Shown here: positions 6,766 through 13,989 of the stretch, one piece after another
Position numbering within the stretch: position 1 is the first letter of the stretch
How the letters are laid out: each line of letters starts with the position of its first letter
Assembly (NCBI GenBank): GCA_964618075.1
Contig: CAZTZO010000029.1
Location: 1 to 14,031, forward strand
Source: CAYTMY01 sp964618075
Lineage (GTDB): Bacteria; Bacillota; Clostridia; Eubacteriales; Anaerofustaceae
DNA: 14,031 bases
Direction of reading: 5' to 3'
Notes under the pieces: model-generated
Database searches by the model: none
The model's input: the letters and a program-made list of their open reading frames with translations, nothing else
Told to the model about the DNA's origin: nothing
Translations under genes and position numbers: made by a program

Positions 6766-6903
6766 ATGACGCAACAAAACGATTTCCTTATTAAGGATCT
6801 CTTCGAAAAAGCAAAAACAGATCCAAGCTGGGAAGAAAATGAAGAAAAACGTATAAAAATGGCTGACGGTCTTTTAAGATCAATAATGAATTCTCTTTCC
6901 TAG
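6766..6903 (+). CDS. Small 45-aa hypothetical protein
   Basis: The ATG at 6766 has an AGGGAG site (6751-6756) at nine bases, and lies 19 bp after the URO-D gene and 65 bp before the MFS gene. The product is hydrophilic and probably helical: an acidic/basic stretch (DPSWEENEEKRIKMADG) followed by LLRSIMNSLS. It has no membrane segment, Cys motif or recognised domain. The good ribosome site and operon position argue that it is translated. It may be a small accessory subunit of the neighbouring enzyme, but nothing in the sequence proves that. Confidence 0.65.
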   Translation: MTQQNDFLIKDLFEKAKTDPSWEENEEKRIKMADGLLRSIMNSLS

Positions 6904-6968
6904 AAAAAAACAACTTAACATCCAAATGCTAAAAATACACTAACCTACAAAAACGAAAGGAAAAAATA

Positions 6969-8228
6969 ATGAAAGAAAAATTAAAGCTTCTCTCAAAACA
7001 AATAGGTATTGTATTGCCACTGTTGATAATATGCGCATACAGCTCGAGCACAGACGCTCTTGCTCCGATACTCAGAAAAATGTCCGAAGCATTCCCCGAG
7101 GCTTCGCTTACACTTGTACAAATGACGCTTACCTTACCCAGCGCCGTTTCCATACCGATCCAGTTATTGACTGTTCCCCTTTCACAGTTTATGACAAAAA
7201 AACAAATGATGATAGTAGCTTTGGGCTTTATATGTATAGGCGGTCTTATTCCTCTATTGCTGCACGGCACCATCATGTATGTTGTAATATCATCAGTGCT
7301 TATAGGAATAGGTCAGGGCTTTTTCATGCCGTCTGCAAACGCAATAATCGGCGAAGCCTTCGACGGAAACACACGCGGAGCGTTCCTCGGTATCAAATCC
7401 GGCGTTTCCGGCTTCATGAGATCCGGTCTTACGCTGCTCGTAGGTTTTCTGGGCGCTGTCTTATGGTATAAGGCATACTTTATATTCGTTATCATGATAC
7501 CGTTCATCGCACTGTTTATATGGAAAATGCCCAACGGACAAAAGGGCAAGGCCATCGTAGGCAAGGGCGTCGGACTCTCAGGCGTAAAAGCTATAATAAC
7601 ACCGTCTTTCCTTGTTATCTCGATCATCGCTTTTTTGGCGACAAGCAGTCAGATGGCATACCTGACAAACATAGCGGGTTATATTGCGGACAGAAACTTC
7701 GGAGGCGCTGTCACGGCAGGAACTGCCACAGCTTTTAATACAATGGCAAGGCTTATTGTCGGAGTATGTCTCGGTTTCCTTCTGCATGTGTTTAAAAAGT
7801 ACACTCTTCCCATGGGATATTGCTGTAACGCTATCGGTTATCTTGTAATCATCAGCTCAAGCTCCATACTCGGCGTACAGATCGGCGGCATTATCTTCGG
7901 ACTGGGACTTGGCGTTCAGATGGCGGCGGGAATTTACTACATCACCGAAACGGTCGGCAAAGATTCTCTTTCCGCAGCGCTCGGACTGTATATGCCGTTT
8001 GTAAGTCTTGCGGTTTCAATTTCTCCGATGATCATCAACGGACTGTCAAAAATATTGTTCGGTGCGACCACAGCAACAAATAACTTTAAGATTGGTTTAA
8101 TAGGTTATATATTCATCACGGTTGCCATGACGCTATTTGAAGCAGTATTCTGCAAAAATTCGACGATAGGAAAGATTTCGGGACTTGAAACAGCTCCGGC
8201 AAATAAAGAAGAAAAGAAAGAAGACTGA
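6969..8228 (+). CDS. Major facilitator superfamily transporter
   Basis: A 419-aa polytopic membrane protein with about 12 hydrophobic segments, the usual MFS length. Features include an N-terminal helix with CAYSSSTDALAPILRKMSEAFP (18-39), helix 2/3 loop FMTKKQMM, a GIGQGFFMPSANAIIGEAF segment (113-131), a central hydrophilic loop around NGQKGKAIVGKG (189-200) and a charged C-terminal tail. The ATG at 6969 has GAAAGG (6955-6960) at eight bases. In an operon with two URO-D enzymes under a TetR-type regulator it most likely imports their substrate or exports a product; direction and substrate cannot be read from sequence. It lies between the short URO-D gene and the deletion scar. Confidence 0.93.
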   Translation: MKEKLKLLSKQIGIVLPLLIICAYSSSTDALAPILRKMSEAFPEASLTLVQMTLTLPSAVSIPIQLLTVPLSQFMTKKQMMIVALGFICIGGLIPLLLHGTIMYVVISSVLIGIGQGFFMPSANAIIGEAFDGNTRGAFLGIKSGVSGFMRSGLTLLVGFLGAVLWYKAYFIFVIMIPFIALFIWKMPNGQKGKAIVGKGVGLSGVKAIITPSFLVISIIAFLATSSQMAYLTNIAGYIADRNFGGAVTAGTATAFNTMARLIVGVCLGFLLHVFKKYTLPMGYCCNAIGYLVIISSSSILGVQIGGIIFGLGLGVQMAAGIYYITETVGKDSLSAALGLYMPFVSLAVSISPMIINGLSKILFGATTATNNFKIGLIGYIFITVAMTLFEAVFCKNSTIGKISGLETAPANKEEKKED

Positions 8229-8237
8229 CAAATAAAA

Positions 8238-8276
8238 ATGAAGAAGCGCGTTTGGCTACAGACGCTGCTTCTTCAT
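8238..8276. other. Stable intercistronic hairpin after the MFS gene
   Basis: ATGAAGAAGC (8238-8247) pairs with GCTTCTTCAT (8267-8276). The stem continues with GCG/CGC past a single T bulge (8266), enclosing a 12-nt loop. No T-tract follows on the plus strand, so it is not a standard terminator for the operon. The minus strand does have a T-run after it, but no gene points that way. It may stabilise or process the 3' end of the MFS message. Confidence 0.5.
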
Positions 8277-8298
8277 ATAAGAACTCAGAGGTTAACTC

Positions 8299-8424
8299 AT
8301 GTCAAATTCGTTATCATTAATATTACTTATTGCAGCCATAGCAGTGCTTGTGTTTTTGTCCTACCGCAACCTTGGACAGGTCATCGCTCCTTTGATATGT
8401 GTGGCAATACATTTTCGACTTTGA
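8299..8424 (+). pseudogene. 5' remnant of a membrane permease gene (GntP-like), fused to a URO-D remnant
   Basis: The ATG at 8299 has a good AGAGG site (8287-8291) at seven bases. It starts a typical permease N-terminus: about 37 residues beginning MSNSLSLILLIAAIAVLVFL, then SYRNLGQVIAPLICVAI. After this the frame runs through four out-of-family codons to a TGA at 8422-8424, because the DNA switches to the 3' part of a URO-D gene. The pattern of one hydrophobic helix, a short polar turn and a second hydrophobic start resembles GntP-type permeases, but the fragment is too short to be sure. It probably was a full operon gene, cut by a deletion. Confidence 0.72.
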
Positions 8425-8707
8425 CAAAGCGCCTTTGAGCTTTGCCGATATTAATATAGACACTCTCAAGGCTGTCATTGAGACCGTAAAAACATACGGG
8501 GTTTATGATAATGCCGGAGAAGCCTGCGGAGAGATATTCAATCAAAGCGATTACACATGTTCAAATACGCCTGAATTTTCCTCAGAAGCATACATGACGT
8601 GGGAGCGTTATTTAGAGAAGTTCCCCGATACGCCCGACGATGCAAAAACGATAATCGAAAGCACGGAGGATGATATCTTCAACTTCTATTATTCGTTGCT
8701 CATGTAA
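8399..8707 (+). pseudogene. 3' remnant of a URO-D-superfamily gene (C-terminal ~100 aa)
   Basis: From about 8408 the frame encodes YIFDFDKAPLSF and continues to LLM at the end. It aligns nearly end to end with residues 356-455 of the intact protein at 8746-10113. Shared blocks include YIFxFDKxPLS, YxxYDNAGE, TPDxxK and a final LL plus hydrophobic residue, at roughly one-third identity. The first ~350 codons of this paralogue are missing. There is no ribosome site; the only in-frame start (GTG 8399) lies at the seam. The fragment is therefore the surviving tail of a third URO-D gene whose front was removed together with the back of the permease gene. The tail itself has no internal stop or frameshift, so the deletion may be recent. 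Confidence 0.85.
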
Positions 8708-8745
8708 ACAAAATAAGAGCTATAACATCATTAAAGGAGTTACAA

Positions 8746-10113
8746 ATGAACGCAAAACAGCTTCAAGAAGAACGCGGAAAATTATACAGCGATATATTTA
8801 ATAATAAAGTACCTGAACGAATGCCGGTTTCCATGGCTGTCCACGAAAGAATGGTTGCGGCACTTTACAACAAGCCTACCTTCAGCTACCAATATGATGT
8901 CGGGATACTCTATGACAATGTGGACGAAATTGCCAACCTTATTTATTCCGACACTAATCCCGTGCCGCGCCCCAACCCAAGGCTGCCTCTGGTTTATCAG
9001 GCACTCAAGTCTCAATCTTTTGAAATGGGCGGTACCGGAGTCATGCAGCATCCTGAGGTCACCGGCATGAACGAGGAGGACTATGAGCTTCTTATATCGG
9101 ATCCTTATGCCTGCCTGATAGAAAGAGTGCTGCCTCGTCAGCATAAAGCTCTCAGTCTGGACGACGCCTTTGAAAGGTCAAAAGCAATTTCATTTTTAAA
9201 ATCAGAACAAGCAAGGGAAAATTCCATAGTTGCGCCCGTCGCGGCACAAATTACAGAAAAATACGGCTTTTATAAGGGAGCGCCGCGTGGATCAAGCAGT
9301 TTCGCATCGGCACCGGGAGACTTCCTCGGAGACCAGCTGCGCGGATTAAGCAATATGAGTATAGATATAAGACGCGACAGAGAAAAGGTCAAGGCAGCGT
9401 GCGAAGCGCTTTATCCTCTGTGCTTTCTTACGGGGCTTCCTTCAAATCCTCATCCTTTGGGCAGGATCGGGACTCCTCTTCATATGCCTATGTTCATGCG
9501 CGAAAAGGATTTTGTAGAAGTATGGCTTCCCACATATATGAGAATGTGCCAACAATACGCCTCTCTGGGCGCAAGAGTCGACGCCTTCTGCGAGCAGGAT
9601 TGGATGCGATATCTGGATATCCTCTCTGAATTTCCCGCAGGAATGGCTCTTCAATTCGAATACGGAGATCCAAAAACCATCTGCGATAAATTGGGTAAAA
9701 AATTCTTCATAAGCGGTCTTTATCCCCTTTCGGTGATGAAAACAGGCACGAAAGAACATATTATCGACAAGGCGAAGGAGCTTCTGGATATAATGATGCC
9801 GATGGGCGGATATATCTTTTCATTCGATAAAAAGCCGCTCTCGCTCAATGACGCGAGTATCGAAAACTTGAGGGCTTTGTCTGAATTCCTCAGAGATTAC
9901 GCTCATTACGATAATGCCGGAGAAAGCTTCGGTACGCCCCTGAACAGTGAAAACTTCACATTCGATAAAAGCTTATTGAGCTTTGATTCCAAGTATTTGA
10001 CACATTGGGACGAGTATAAGCAAAGATACCCGTTCACACCCGATTTTGTAAAGGATATTCTTTACAAGTGTGATATCGATGAAATGAAGTTTTTTATGGG
10101 ATTATTAATATAG
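8746..10113 (+). CDS. Uroporphyrinogen-decarboxylase-superfamily protein, long form
   Basis: A 455-aa URO-D-superfamily protein. Visible landmarks are VPERMPVSMAV (22-32), the NEEDYELLISDP block (109-120), IDIRRDREKVKAACEALYP (206-224), ARVDAFCEQDW (276-286) where related methyltransferases carry their zinc motif, MPMGGYIFSFDKKPLS (351-366) and a C-terminal extension with HYDNAGE (387-393). It has Cys282 there but no HxC pair, so the classic MtaA/MtbA-type zinc site is not evident. AAAGGAG lies just before ATG 8746. It is the last gene of the TetR-linked operon and is followed by a strong terminator. It is clearly homologous to the remnant at 8399 and more distantly to the protein at 5565. 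Reaction unknown; true HemE function is unlikely given length, duplication and context. Confidence 0.87.
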   Translation: MNAKQLQEERGKLYSDIFNNKVPERMPVSMAVHERMVAALYNKPTFSYQYDVGILYDNVDEIANLIYSDTNPVPRPNPRLPLVYQALKSQSFEMGGTGVMQHPEVTGMNEEDYELLISDPYACLIERVLPRQHKALSLDDAFERSKAISFLKSEQARENSIVAPVAAQITEKYGFYKGAPRGSSSFASAPGDFLGDQLRGLSNMSIDIRRDREKVKAACEALYPLCFLTGLPSNPHPLGRIGTPLHMPMFMREKDFVEVWLPTYMRMCQQYASLGARVDAFCEQDWMRYLDILSEFPAGMALQFEYGDPKTICDKLGKKFFISGLYPLSVMKTGTKEHIIDKAKELLDIMMPMGGYIFSFDKKPLSLNDASIENLRALSEFLRDYAHYDNAGESFGTPLNSENFTFDKSLLSFDSKYLTHWDEYKQRYPFTPDFVKDILYKCDIDEMKFFMGLLI

Positions 10114-10134
10114 TTTATCGGTGAAAATTAACAT

Positions 10135-10180
10135 AAGAAAAGAACGCACGGCATTTTTTACGCTGTGCGTTCTTTTCTTT
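10135..10180. terminator. Bidirectional terminator between convergent genes
   Basis: AAGAAAAGAACGCAC (10135-10149) pairs perfectly with GTGCGTTCTTTTCTT (10165-10179), and the stem is extended by a G-T pair and GC/GC around a short loop. The A-rich left side and T-rich right side provide U-tracts in both directions. It serves the URO-D operon on the plus strand and the DUF4097-like gene on the minus strand, whose stop codon it overlaps. Confidence 0.9.
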
Positions 10181-11051
10181 AACGGTAATTAACCGTAACA
10201 TTCCCTAATTCCGTTGATAACCCCACGTATGCGCTGCCGTCTCCTTCGATGTAGGAGCTGCCGTTAAACACAGCTTCTGTATTTACATTTATTGTGCCTA
10301 AAGTGGTATTCATAGCGATATCATATCCGCAGCCTTTAGTTAGAGAAACGTCTATGTTGCCTGTCGCAACCGAAATATCCATACGTTCAACGTTTTCTCC
10401 CGCAGCAATTTCCACATTGCCTGTTTTACTCTCAATCTGATACTGATTTGCCGATATAAAGCCTGTAATATTGCCTTTATTTGTAATGCACACGATTACC
10501 GAGGCAGAGGCATTATCAAATATAATGTTTCCGTTTTTTATTATTGCTTCAAGGCGGTCTGCGCTTGTTGAATTGATATACAAAGAACCGTTTGCGCCCT
10601 GAAGAGATATATTCTTTATATTTGCGTTTGAAAGTGTGATATTTCCGTTTTCGCAATATATGCTTAGACTCTCGCACAGACTCTGTGCGGGAATGTTCAC
10701 TTCAAGCAGCCTGCCCTCCGTTGAGGAGGTGATATAAACGGTATCATCCGACACGCTGTAATCCACCTTGGACTTTTTACCTGTCTTTACGTCAGTTTGC
10801 GTCATATAAATACCGTCTGTGTTCTGTGAGCATATTATCAGTACATTGCCGCTTTTCCATTGTATATCTATTGATTTTGTGATATCTTCGTAAGAATCCA
10901 CGTCAGCTTGCGAGCCGTTAAGAAAGCTTAAATCGCCCGCCGCATTACCTTTTTGTGCCGAATTGAGATACAGCGCTCCCGAAAGCACGGCAATAAAAAG
11001 TATTATGGTTATAATCGCCGTTGTAAAATGTTTGTCGGAAGAATTTTTCAT
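10179..11051 (-). CDS. Membrane-anchored DUF4097-like beta-repeat protein
   Basis: A 290-aa protein with a charged N-terminus, one hydrophobic segment (about residues 11-29, signal anchor) and an extracytoplasmic region rich in Ser, Thr, Asn, Ile and Val. The region repeats a short beta-strand unit of the type xxGNIxxxxxxA or GNVxxxx (for example ENGNITLSNANI, KNGNIIFDNASA, TKGNITGFISA, KTGNVEIAAGE, ATGNIDVSLTKG, TLGTINVNTEA, ELGNVTVNYR). This is the pattern of DUF4097 or adhesin-like beta-solenoid domains. No enzymatic residues are recognised. An AGAGG site precedes the ATG. It follows the feo genes on the same strand after about 66 bp and shares a terminator with the convergent URO-D operon. 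Function unknown; a link to iron uptake is not supported by the sequence. Confidence 0.78.
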   Translation of the reverse strand: MKNSSDKHFTTAIITIILFIAVLSGALYLNSAQKGNAAGDLSFLNGSQADVDSYEDITKSIDIQWKSGNVLIICSQNTDGIYMTQTDVKTGKKSKVDYSVSDDTVYITSSTEGRLLEVNIPAQSLCESLSIYCENGNITLSNANIKNISLQGANGSLYINSTSADRLEAIIKNGNIIFDNASASVIVCITNKGNITGFISANQYQIESKTGNVEIAAGENVERMDISVATGNIDVSLTKGCGYDIAMNTTLGTINVNTEAVFNGSSYIEGDGSAYVGLSTELGNVTVNYR

Positions 11052-11072
11052 AATTGACCTCTTTACGAAATC

Positions 11073-11078
11073 ATTATA
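11073..11078 (-). promoter_or_regulatory. Possible -10 element of the DUF4097-like gene
   Basis: On the minus strand a perfect TATAAT (11078-11073) lies 21 bp before the ATG at 11051, but no good -35 stands 16-18 bp upstream. The gap to the Cys-rich gene is too short to exclude read-through from the feo operon. Confidence 0.35.
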
Positions 11079-11117
11079 ATGTATTCCGAGTAAAACATAT
11101 CATTAATTAATTGTTCT

Positions 11118-11297
11118 CTAATCATTAAAATTTGCTTTGTGTTCTTTTATACATTTTAAATCAGGCTGACTTACACATCCCCCACACGCACTGCAACCCT
11201 TACAACAGCCGCTTTTATTTTTGGAAAATATCTTTATCATGCACTTCACCGCTAAGATTGATAATAGCATAAGCACTATAATATCAGTTATGTTCAT
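11118..11297 (-). CDS. FeoB-associated Cys-rich membrane protein
   Basis: A 59-aa protein read on the minus strand from ATG 11297 to TAG 11118. One N-terminal membrane helix (residues 4-24, DIIVLMLLSILAVKCMIKIFS) is followed by a Cys cluster GCCKGCSACGGC (30-41) and a last Cys49. This is the layout of the small Cys-rich protein found next to FeoB in many Firmicutes. The GAGGTG ribosome site lies between the feoB stop and this ATG, so it is the third gene of the feo operon. It probably assists ferrous iron transport at the membrane; its exact role is not established. Confidence 0.9.
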   Translation of the reverse strand: MNITDIIVLMLLSILAVKCMIKIFSKNKSGCCKGCSACGGCVSQPDLKCIKEHKANFND

Positions 11298-11308
11298 TTT
11301 TCACCTCG

Positions 11309-13321
11309 TCAAAAGAATAATAAGGCTATATGGTATATGACAAACGCAGCTATATAAGCAACTACCGTCTGAAACAATGACGCGTATATTGCGTATTTCG
11401 TCTTTTTAAGCTCTCTTTTAGATGCTGCAAAGGCTGCCGCACATGGCATATAAAGCGCCGAAAACGCTAAAAATGATAATGAAGACGGTATATTAAGAAG
11501 TGAATTCAACGCTATACTAAGCTGTGCCTGAGTGGAGGACTGCGTCAATATCATCAGAGTGCTTACAACTGTCTCCTTAGCGGCAAAACCCGTCATCAAT
11601 GCCGTTGAAAGCTTCCAATCACTAAAGCCCAAGGGCTTGAATACGGGAGCAACGAAGGCGCCTATTTTTGCAAGTATACTTTGTGAGGAATCGCTCACCA
11701 TGACTATCGAAGAAGAGAAATTCTGAAGGAACCATATAACTATGGACGCAACGAAAATTACTGTAAACGCCTTCTGTATAAAGTCCTTCCCCTTTTCCCA
11801 CATGTGCATGAGTACATTACGCGCGGCGGGTATCCTGTAAGCGGGAAGCTCCATAACGAAGGGTACGGGGTTTCCCTTAAATACGGTATTTTTTAAAAGC
11901 AGACCGCATAGCACCGCAACTATCATACCGTTTACATAAAGTCCCGCCATAACAAGAGCAGAGTTTTTTACAAAGAAAGCAGTCGTTATCATAGCGTATA
12001 AGGGCAGCTTCGCACTGCACGACATAAAGGGAGTGAGTATTATAGTCATGTTTCTGTCTCGTTCGCTGGGAAGAGTTCTTGTAGCCATTATCGCCGGAAC
12101 ACTGCACCCAAAGCCTATTATCATCGGAACAAAGGACATACCCGAAAGCCCTATTTTACGCAGCAGCTTATCCATTACAAAGGCTACGCGCGCCATATAG
12201 CCGCTGTCCTCAAGCATCGAAAGGAAAAAAAACAGTATTATTATTATCGGTAAAAACGATATTACGCTGCCTATACCCGCGCATATTCCGTCGACCACAA
12301 GGCTTCTCACCCACTCGCTCGCTTCAGCATTCACAAGCGCATTTGACAACGCGTTTGTAGCCCATGAAACAAACGTCCTGAATAACTCCTGAAGCGGCGC
12401 ACCGAATAAGTCGAACGTCAGATAAAAAATCACGACCATAATAAAAAGGAAAATGGGTATCCCCCAATATTTGTGCGTGAGTACGGCGTCTATTTTTTCA
12501 CTTCGCTTTTGTTCACGCGTTTCATTCCTTTTCTTTACGCAAAGAGCGCAAAGCTCTTCTATGTAGCTGTAGCGCATATCGGCAAGAGCTGCCTCTCTGT
12601 CGGTTTGAAGGTGGTATTCCATGTCCTCGACTATATGCTCGATGATATGCGTTTCTTCGTTATCTATCTTCAAATTCTTTAAAACAATGCTGTCTCCCTC
12701 GATAAGCTTCGTAGCCGCAAAACGCACAGGGTATCCGGCAGCCTTTGCATTGTCGTATATCATATGCATTATCGCATGCAAGGCCTTGTGTAATTCGCCC
12801 TTGCAGAAATCCATCTTCAACTTTTCAACCTTGCCCTCAGCGACCTCTTTGGTTTTGTGCACCAATTCAGTTATGCCCTCGCCCTTTATAGCAGAGATCG
12901 GAACTATCGGAATATTCAAGCTCTCCGAAAGCTTTTCAACGTCTATGGAATTGCCGCTTCCTATGACCTCGTCCATAAAATTGAGCGCTATTATCATAGG
13001 TATGCCAAGCTCCATGAGCTGCAAGGTAAGATACAGATTTCTTTCGATATTAGTGGCATCTATTATATTGATTATTGCCTCTGGTTTTTCCTTTAATAGA
13101 AAGTCTCTTGTGACTATTTCCTCGGAGGTATACGGAGAAAGCGAATATATTCCGGGCAAATCGACTAACGTCAGTTCCTTCGCGTCCTTTATAGTTCCCT
13201 CTTTTTTTTCTATGGTTACACCGGGAAAGTTCCCGACATGCTGATTGCTGCCCGTCAAAACATTGAACAACGTGCTTTTGCCTGAATTCTGATTGCCTGC
13301 CAGCGCGATGTATTTATTCAT
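11309..13321 (-). CDS. feoB: Ferrous iron transporter FeoB
   Basis: A 670-aa membrane GTPase-transporter for Fe2+. The N-terminal G domain shows G1 GNQNSGKS (9-16), the GVTIEKKEG switch region, G3 DLPG (54-57) and G4 NFMD (114-117). A helical linker follows, then a polytopic membrane domain from about residue 285 with the two Gate-type regions, the first containing GCSVPAIMATRTL. The C-terminal ends of larger FeoB proteins are absent, which is common in Firmicutes. I chose ATG 13321 (MNKYIALAGN): GAGG stands six bases upstream and the start overlaps the feoA stop by 8 bp. A TTG at 13336 would add five residues and lacks a site. It is transcribed from the feoA promoter and followed by the Cys-rich partner gene. 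Confidence 0.97.
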   Translation of the reverse strand: MNKYIALAGNQNSGKSTLFNVLTGSNQHVGNFPGVTIEKKEGTIKDAKELTLVDLPGIYSLSPYTSEEIVTRDFLLKEKPEAIINIIDATNIERNLYLTLQLMELGIPMIIALNFMDEVIGSGNSIDVEKLSESLNIPIVPISAIKGEGITELVHKTKEVAEGKVEKLKMDFCKGELHKALHAIMHMIYDNAKAAGYPVRFAATKLIEGDSIVLKNLKIDNEETHIIEHIVEDMEYHLQTDREAALADMRYSYIEELCALCVKKRNETREQKRSEKIDAVLTHKYWGIPIFLFIMVVIFYLTFDLFGAPLQELFRTFVSWATNALSNALVNAEASEWVRSLVVDGICAGIGSVISFLPIIIILFFFLSMLEDSGYMARVAFVMDKLLRKIGLSGMSFVPMIIGFGCSVPAIMATRTLPSERDRNMTIILTPFMSCSAKLPLYAMITTAFFVKNSALVMAGLYVNGMIVAVLCGLLLKNTVFKGNPVPFVMELPAYRIPAARNVLMHMWEKGKDFIQKAFTVIFVASIVIWFLQNFSSSIVMVSDSSQSILAKIGAFVAPVFKPLGFSDWKLSTALMTGFAAKETVVSTLMILTQSSTQAQLSIALNSLLNIPSSLSFLAFSALYMPCAAAFAASKRELKKTKYAIYASLFQTVVAYIAAFVIYHIALLFF

Positions 13322-13550
13322 TTTCGACCTCTTCAACCTCTATGTTTGAGGCATCCTGAGCACGCAGAGTAAGAAAGTAACCTCTCAGATATAATTCTAT
13401 CGGATCTCCCATTGGCGCAATTTTATGTACTGTGACCTTTGTTTTCGGCGTAAGCCCCATATCCAACAGCCTGTGTCTTAACGCCCCTTTTCCGCCTACC
13501 GTAATGATAAGCGAGCTATGTCCGGTCTTGATTTTGTCAAGAGTTACCAT
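13314..13550 (-). CDS. feoA: FeoA family ferrous iron transport protein
   Basis: A 78-aa SH3-like FeoA protein, an accessory factor of FeoB on the cytoplasmic side. It carries the family signature KGALRHRLLDMGLTPKTKVTVHKIAPMGDPIELYLRGYFLTLRAQDA. The ATG at 13550 is preceded by GGGAGG (13560-13555) at four bases; the upstream TTG at 13562 overlaps that site and is rejected. The stop codon lies inside the start region of feoB, so the two are translationally coupled. First gene of the feo operon, with a consensus-like promoter and a palindrome at the start site. Confidence 0.95.
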   Translation of the reverse strand: MVTLDKIKTGHSSLIITVGGKGALRHRLLDMGLTPKTKVTVHKIAPMGDPIELYLRGYFLTLRAQDASNIEVEEVENE

Positions 13551-13563
13551 TATTCCTCCCAAA

Positions 13564-13583
13564 AAGTTAGCGGTTGCTAACTT
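13564..13583. promoter_or_regulatory. Palindromic operator candidate of the feo operon
   Basis: AAGTTAGC (13564-13571) and GCTAACTT (13576-13583) form perfect 8-bp arms around GGTT. The site lies from about +2 to +21 of the predicted feoA start, an ideal repressor position. The TTAG/CTAA arms resemble DtxR/IdeR/MntR-type metalloregulator boxes more than a Fur box. The binding protein is not in the window, so the family is inferred. Confidence 0.65.
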
Positions 13584-13591
13584 ATATGCTT

Positions 13592-13620
13592 ATTTTAATT
13601 TATTTCCCTTCGATTGTCAA
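13592..13620 (-). promoter_or_regulatory. Sigma-A promoter of the feoA-feoB operon
   Basis: On the minus strand TTGACA (13620-13615) is separated by 17 bp from TAAAAT (13597-13592). The predicted start near 13585 lies just before the palindrome, giving a leader of about 35 nt to feoA. Confidence 0.8.
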
Positions 13621-13711
13621 TAGATGATAAAAATATTTATAATCTCTTTAAAAGCAAACGACTGAGGTGCAAAAAATACCGAAATCACCCGAGATTTTAA
13701 AAAATAAATTA

Positions 13712-13740
13712 TTGACATGGAATAGTCAAGTATGTATAAT
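13712..13740 (+). promoter_or_regulatory. Perfect promoter of tRNA-Lys
   Basis: TTGACA (13712-13717), a 17-bp spacer and TATAAT (13735-13740) match consensus at all twelve positions. The start is near 13747, about 16 nt before the tRNA. Confidence 0.92.
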
Positions 13741-13762
13741 TATAAAGCTGTCCTTTAAATAT

Positions 13763-13838
13763 GACCCATTAGCTCAGGTGGTAGAGCACTTGACTTTTAA
13801 TCAAGGTGTCTGGAGTTCGAATCTCCAATGGGTCACCA
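13763..13838 (+). tRNA. tRNA-Lys(TTT)
   Basis: The acceptor GACCCAT (13763-13769) pairs with ATGGGTC (13828-13834), followed by discriminator A and an encoded CCA (13836-13838). The D-arm has AGCTCAGGTGGTAGAGC, the anticodon stem is CTTGA/TCAAG with loop CTTTTAA (anticodon TTT), and the T-loop reads GTTCGAATC. The gene is complete and has its own promoter and terminators. Confidence 0.98.
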
Positions 13839-13848
13839 AAACAAAAAC

Positions 13849-13874
13849 AAAATTGCCTTTTAGGCAATTTTTTT
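13849..13874 (+). terminator. Rho-independent terminator of tRNA-Lys
   Basis: AAAATTGCC (13849-13857) and GGCAATTTT (13863-13871) pair perfectly around TTTTA, running into a T7 tract. It lies 10 bp after the encoded CCA. Confidence 0.92.
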
Positions 13875-13884
13875 GTTCTGTAAT

Positions 13885-13907
13885 AGGGGAGAGCCTTCCC
13901 TTTTTTT
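13885..13907 (+). terminator. Second, weaker terminator in tandem
   Basis: AGGGGA (13885-13890) pairs with TTCCCT (13896-13901), including one G-U pair, around a 5-nt loop and followed by six more T. It backs up the tRNA-Lys terminator and could also insulate against the element to the right. Confidence 0.55.
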
Positions 13908-13911
13908 GCAA

Positions 13912-13989
13912 TGTGATCGGGTCAGAATGCAAAAAGCAGATATATGTGCAGGCGTATGGACATCTCATTTACATTCTGACCGGGTCACC
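13912..13989. repeat. Imperfect inverted repeat pair at the right edge
   Basis: TGTGATCGGGTCAGAATG (13912-13929) and CATTCTGACCGGGTCACC (13972-13989) are inverted copies with three mismatches over 18 bp, including a perfect inner 10 bp (GGTCAGAATG/CATTCTGACC). The arms are 42 bp apart. They surround the first copy of the 28-bp direct repeat, suggesting a protein-binding transposon end. Confidence 0.75.

Noticed and set aside
7313..7627. Antisense frames within the MFS gene
   Set aside because: They mirror the transporter's codon pattern, lack ribosome sites and show no domain.
8238..8438. A 66-codon frame starting MKKRVWLQ
   Set aside because: It begins inside the 8238-8276 hairpin, has no ribosome site and crosses the permease/URO-D seam out of frame with both recognised remnants.
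12621..13244. A 207-codon open frame on the plus strand
   Set aside because: It lies entirely antisense to the G-domain and linker of feoB, whose motifs are unmistakable, and it has no ribosome site or recognisable domain.
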